A stretch of DNA of 8,051 nucleotides from Desulfovibrionaceae bacterium (GTDB taxonomy: Bacteria > Desulfobacterota > Desulfovibrionia > Desulfovibrionales > Desulfovibrionaceae): NCBI GenBank assembly GCA_030539415.1, contig JAUNSE010000077.1, forward strand, positions 1 through 8,051, in the 5' to 3' direction. The translations under genes and the position numbers were made by a program. The first letter of the stretch is position 1. Each line of letters begins with the position of its first letter. The notes beneath the pieces were generated by a model. The model was not told the DNA's origin and made no database searches. It saw only the letters and a program-made list of their open reading frames with translations. This document shows, piece after piece, positions 6,477 through 8,051 of this stretch.

Positions 6477-6707
6477 CGGCAGGTTGAATCGGCTGTCGGC
6501 ATATTTTTGTAACAGCAGGGCTTCATGATGCGCAAAGTCCGGGCGGGCTCCCTCCGCCATGAGGCCGGAGGCAACCGAACGCGCCCGATGTCCCTGCCTT
6601 CCCGACAGGACAGGCTTCCCTCCCGAACAGCCCGGGACCCGGACCGTCCGGCGTCATCCGCATCATGCGACACAGCCGACATCAACCTCCCCGCAAGGAG
6701 CCTGCAC
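6477..6707. other. non-coding gap between the two CDF genes
   Basis: With the terminator this is part of a 316-bp gap without a gene. I see two short inverted repeats: CCTCCG (6551-6556) with CGGAGG (6566-6571), and CCGGAC-C-GTCCGG (6639-6651). The last ~55 bp resemble the leader of the first CDF gene, including CCGACA-type repeats and an AAGGAG ribosome site at 6695-6700, 7 nt before the ATG. No promoter with acceptable -35/-10 spacing was found, although the preceding terminator implies that the second copy needs one. Confidence 0.5.
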
Positions 6708-8051
6708 ATGAGCCAGGTCACCGAAACCGCCGACACTGCCGAAAAGCTCAAGGCCAGGGCGGCCCTGCTGAGCCTTGTCGCGGCCGTCTTCCTCACCTCC
6801 CTCAAACTCGCCATCGGCCTTGCCACGAGCTCCCTGGCCCTCCTTTCCGAGGCCCTGCACAGCGGCCTGGATCTGCTGGCCGCGCTGATGACCTGGTACG
6901 CCATCCGCGTCTCGGCCCGCCCGGCGGACCGCCGTCATCCCTACGGGCACGGCAAGGTGGAAAACCTCTCGGCCCTGGCCGAGACAGTGCTCCTCTTCGT
7001 GGTCTGCGCCTACGTGGGCTATGAGGGCGCGACACGGCTCATGACCGGCGAGTCCGCGGTCGTTCCCTCGCTGTGGGGCGTTGTCTGCATGCTTGTCTCC
7101 ATGGCCGTGGACATCAGCCGCGTGCGCGCCCTGCGCAAGGTCGCCAAAAAGACCGGCAGCCAGGCTCTGGAGGCCGACGCCCTGCATTTTTCCACGGACA
7201 TACTCTCGAGCGCCGCGGTTTTTCTGGGCGTCTCTGTCCTGTGGGCAGCAGACCGTTTCGGGCTGCCCGAGCCCTGGCTGAGCCTCGCGCATCAGGCCGA
7301 CACCGTGGCCGCCCTGCTGGTTGCGGTCATCATCTTCAGGGTGAGCCTCACCATGTGCCGCTCGGCCCTGGACTTTCTCATGGACGCGGCTCCGGTCAGG
7401 ACCGGCGACGACATAGAGCGGGCCGTGCTGGGCGTGCGCGGCGTGGTCTGCATCAGCCGCCTGCGCCTGCGCACCTCGGGCCCGAACTATTTCGCGGACA
7501 TCAGCGCGGGCGTGGACCCGGCCCTGTCCGTGGCCCAGGGGCACCGCCTGGCCGCGCTCGTGCGCGCGACCGTGCAGCGCGTGCTGCCGGGGTGCGACGT
7601 GCTGGTGCAGGTGGAGCCCGCGGAGGAGAGGCACGATGCCGGCGACGCCTTCGGAATCATAGAGTTCATGACCAGGAAGACCGGCCTGGACGTGCACGAC
7701 ATCCGCGTGCTGCGCCCGCTGCCGGGCCGCGGGCATGAGAGGGCGCCGGCCGGAGAGGGCGGCATCGACGCCGTGCCCATGGGCGACCGCCCGGTGCAGG
7801 CCACGGCCCACGTGGAGTTCGACGGGCGCACCACCTTCGGGCAGGCCTGGGCCAGGTGCCGGGCCTTCGAGGCCGGCTGCGCCGAAATGAGCGGCGACAT
7901 TGCCGTCTTCACCCACATCGAGCCCAGGGACAGGGAGACCGTGGGCCGGGTCATCGTGCCCGAGACAGGCGGCATGGCCGCCCTGGTGCGCGAGTGCATC
8001 GAGCTGGAGCTGACCATCATCCCGCGTGGGGGTGGTACGGGCTATACCGGC
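6708..8051 (+). CDS. second cation diffusion facilitator transporter (copy 2), 3' partial with an anomalous end
   Basis: A tandem paralog of the upstream CDF gene, open at the window edge after 448 codons. Residues 1-100 differ from copy 1 at three positions only (39, 41, 45). Six TM segments and all metal-site residues are kept: H51/D55, D74/H77/H81 and H160/D164. The first cytoplasmic domain ends in VLVQVEP, so the conserved His of copy 1 (H301) is Gln here; the second ends in VFTHIEP (400-406). A 5-residue deletion lies in the linker near 345-352. From codon 430 (base 7995) the sequence no longer follows copy 1 and reads CIELELTIIPRGGGTGYTG, an FAD-oxidase motif; the expected third domain, about 115 residues with the tail, is absent. 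AAGGAG at 6695-6700 sets the start. Treat residues after 429 as doubtful. Confidence 0.85.
   Translation, partial: MSQVTETADTAEKLKARAALLSLVAAVFLTSLKLAIGLATSSLALLSEALHSGLDLLAALMTWYAIRVSARPADRRHPYGHGKVENLSALAETVLLFVVCAYVGYEGATRLMTGESAVVPSLWGVVCMLVSMAVDISRVRALRKVAKKTGSQALEADALHFSTDILSSAAVFLGVSVLWAADRFGLPEPWLSLAHQADTVAALLVAVIIFRVSLTMCRSALDFLMDAAPVRTGDDIERAVLGVRGVVCISRLRLRTSGPNYFADISAGVDPALSVAQGHRLAALVRATVQRVLPGCDVLVQVEPAEERHDAGDAFGIIEFMTRKTGLDVHDIRVLRPLPGRGHERAPAGEGGIDAVPMGDRPVQATAHVEFDGRTTFGQAWARCRAFEAGCAEMSGDIAVFTHIEPRDRETVGRVIVPETGGMAALVRECIELELTIIPRGGGTGYTG
7995..8051 (+). other. fragment resembling an FAD-linked oxidase (FAD_binding_4), joined to the CDF frame
   Basis: These 19 codons read CIELELTIIPRGGGTGYTG to the window edge. 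PRGGGTGxxG is the FAD pyrophosphate-contacting motif of the PF01565 family (glycolate oxidase, D-lactate dehydrogenase and large FAD/Fe-S oxidoreductases), where it follows a helix of the type VREC-x-E-x-x-L-x-I-x-PRGGGT. No CDF protein I know has this motif, and copy 1 has nothing like it. The codons CGT GGG GGT GGT ACG also break from the GGC/CGC preference of the neighbouring gene. It may be a piece of an unrelated gene joined by misassembly or recombination. Confidence 0.65.

Noticed and set aside
6484..6507. TTGAAT and TATTTT as a promoter for the second CDF gene
   Set aside because: The spacer is only 12 bp, far from the 16-18 bp needed, and the elements sit right after the terminator tail.
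2298..6651. Recurring CCGGAC palindromes (2298-2305, 2341-2352, 6639-6651) as one shared operator
   Set aside because: The copies differ in half-site spacing, one lies inside tsaD, and such GC-only words are frequent by chance in this composition.
4568..6904. A 778-codon open frame on the minus strand across the first CDF gene
   Set aside because: It lies antisense to a well-supported CDF gene. Its His/Gly/Ala/Glu-rich translation has no recognisable domain, as expected for the complement of a gene with strong G/C third-position bias. The similar minus frame at 6663-7916 is the same shadow of copy 2.
6708..8051. The second CDF gene as a genuine novel CDF-oxidase fusion protein
   Set aside because: Not accepted as fact. 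The join falls at a word shared with the paralog, the expected third cytoplasmic domain is cut off, and it sits at the window edge, all of which favour an artefact or an unrelated fragment. It is kept only as a finding to test.

Overview
This GC-rich window has strong G/C preference at third codon positions. All of its supported genes lie on the plus strand. Gene content and protein sequence (class I FBPase, trxA-trxB followed directly by a bamD-type lipoprotein, a Desulfovibrio-like trx promoter, and a terminal FAD-oxidase motif of the type I recall from sulfate reducers) suggest a Gram-negative bacterium related to Desulfovibrionaceae. This placement is an inference from recall, not from a search.

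Layout: (1) The 3' end of an unidentified gene encoding an Ala/Pro/Glu-rich tail (ends at 95), followed by a perfect GC hairpin. (2) fbp (216-1220) and tsaD (1242-2309), separated by only 21 bp and probably cotranscribed. (3) A 268-bp intergenic stretch with GC-rich inverted repeats and a good sigma-70-type promoter (TTGACA, 17 bp, TATTTC) leading into trxA-trxB-bamD (2578-4545). The trxB ribosome site sits on the trxA stop codon and bamD overlaps trxB by 8 bp, so this looks like a translationally coupled unit. A strong hairpin follows bamD. (4) Two tandem, closely related cation diffusion facilitator (CDF) metal-efflux genes. The first (4748-6391) is complete and ends at a clear intrinsic terminator. 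The second starts at 6708 and is still open at the window edge.

The core genes cover gluconeogenesis (Fbp), the universal t6A tRNA modification (TsaD), NADPH-driven thiol reduction (TrxA/TrxB) and outer-membrane protein assembly (BamD). The CDF pair is a tandem duplication. Both proteins have HxxxD metal motifs in TM2 and TM5. The intact copy carries what look like three successive ferredoxin-like cytoplasmic domains, each ending in an [V/I]xxHx[D/E]P motif, where the family normally has one.

The most striking anomaly is at the extreme 3' end. The second CDF copy matches the first up to about 7994, then switches in frame to CIELELTIIPRGGGTGYTG, a glycine-rich motif of FAD-linked oxidases. 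The switch occurs at a short word shared with the paralog. A chimeric contig end is the simplest explanation; a real recombination or fusion is the alternative. I found no mobile element, CRISPR array, tRNA or rRNA, and no convincing new multi-gene system.
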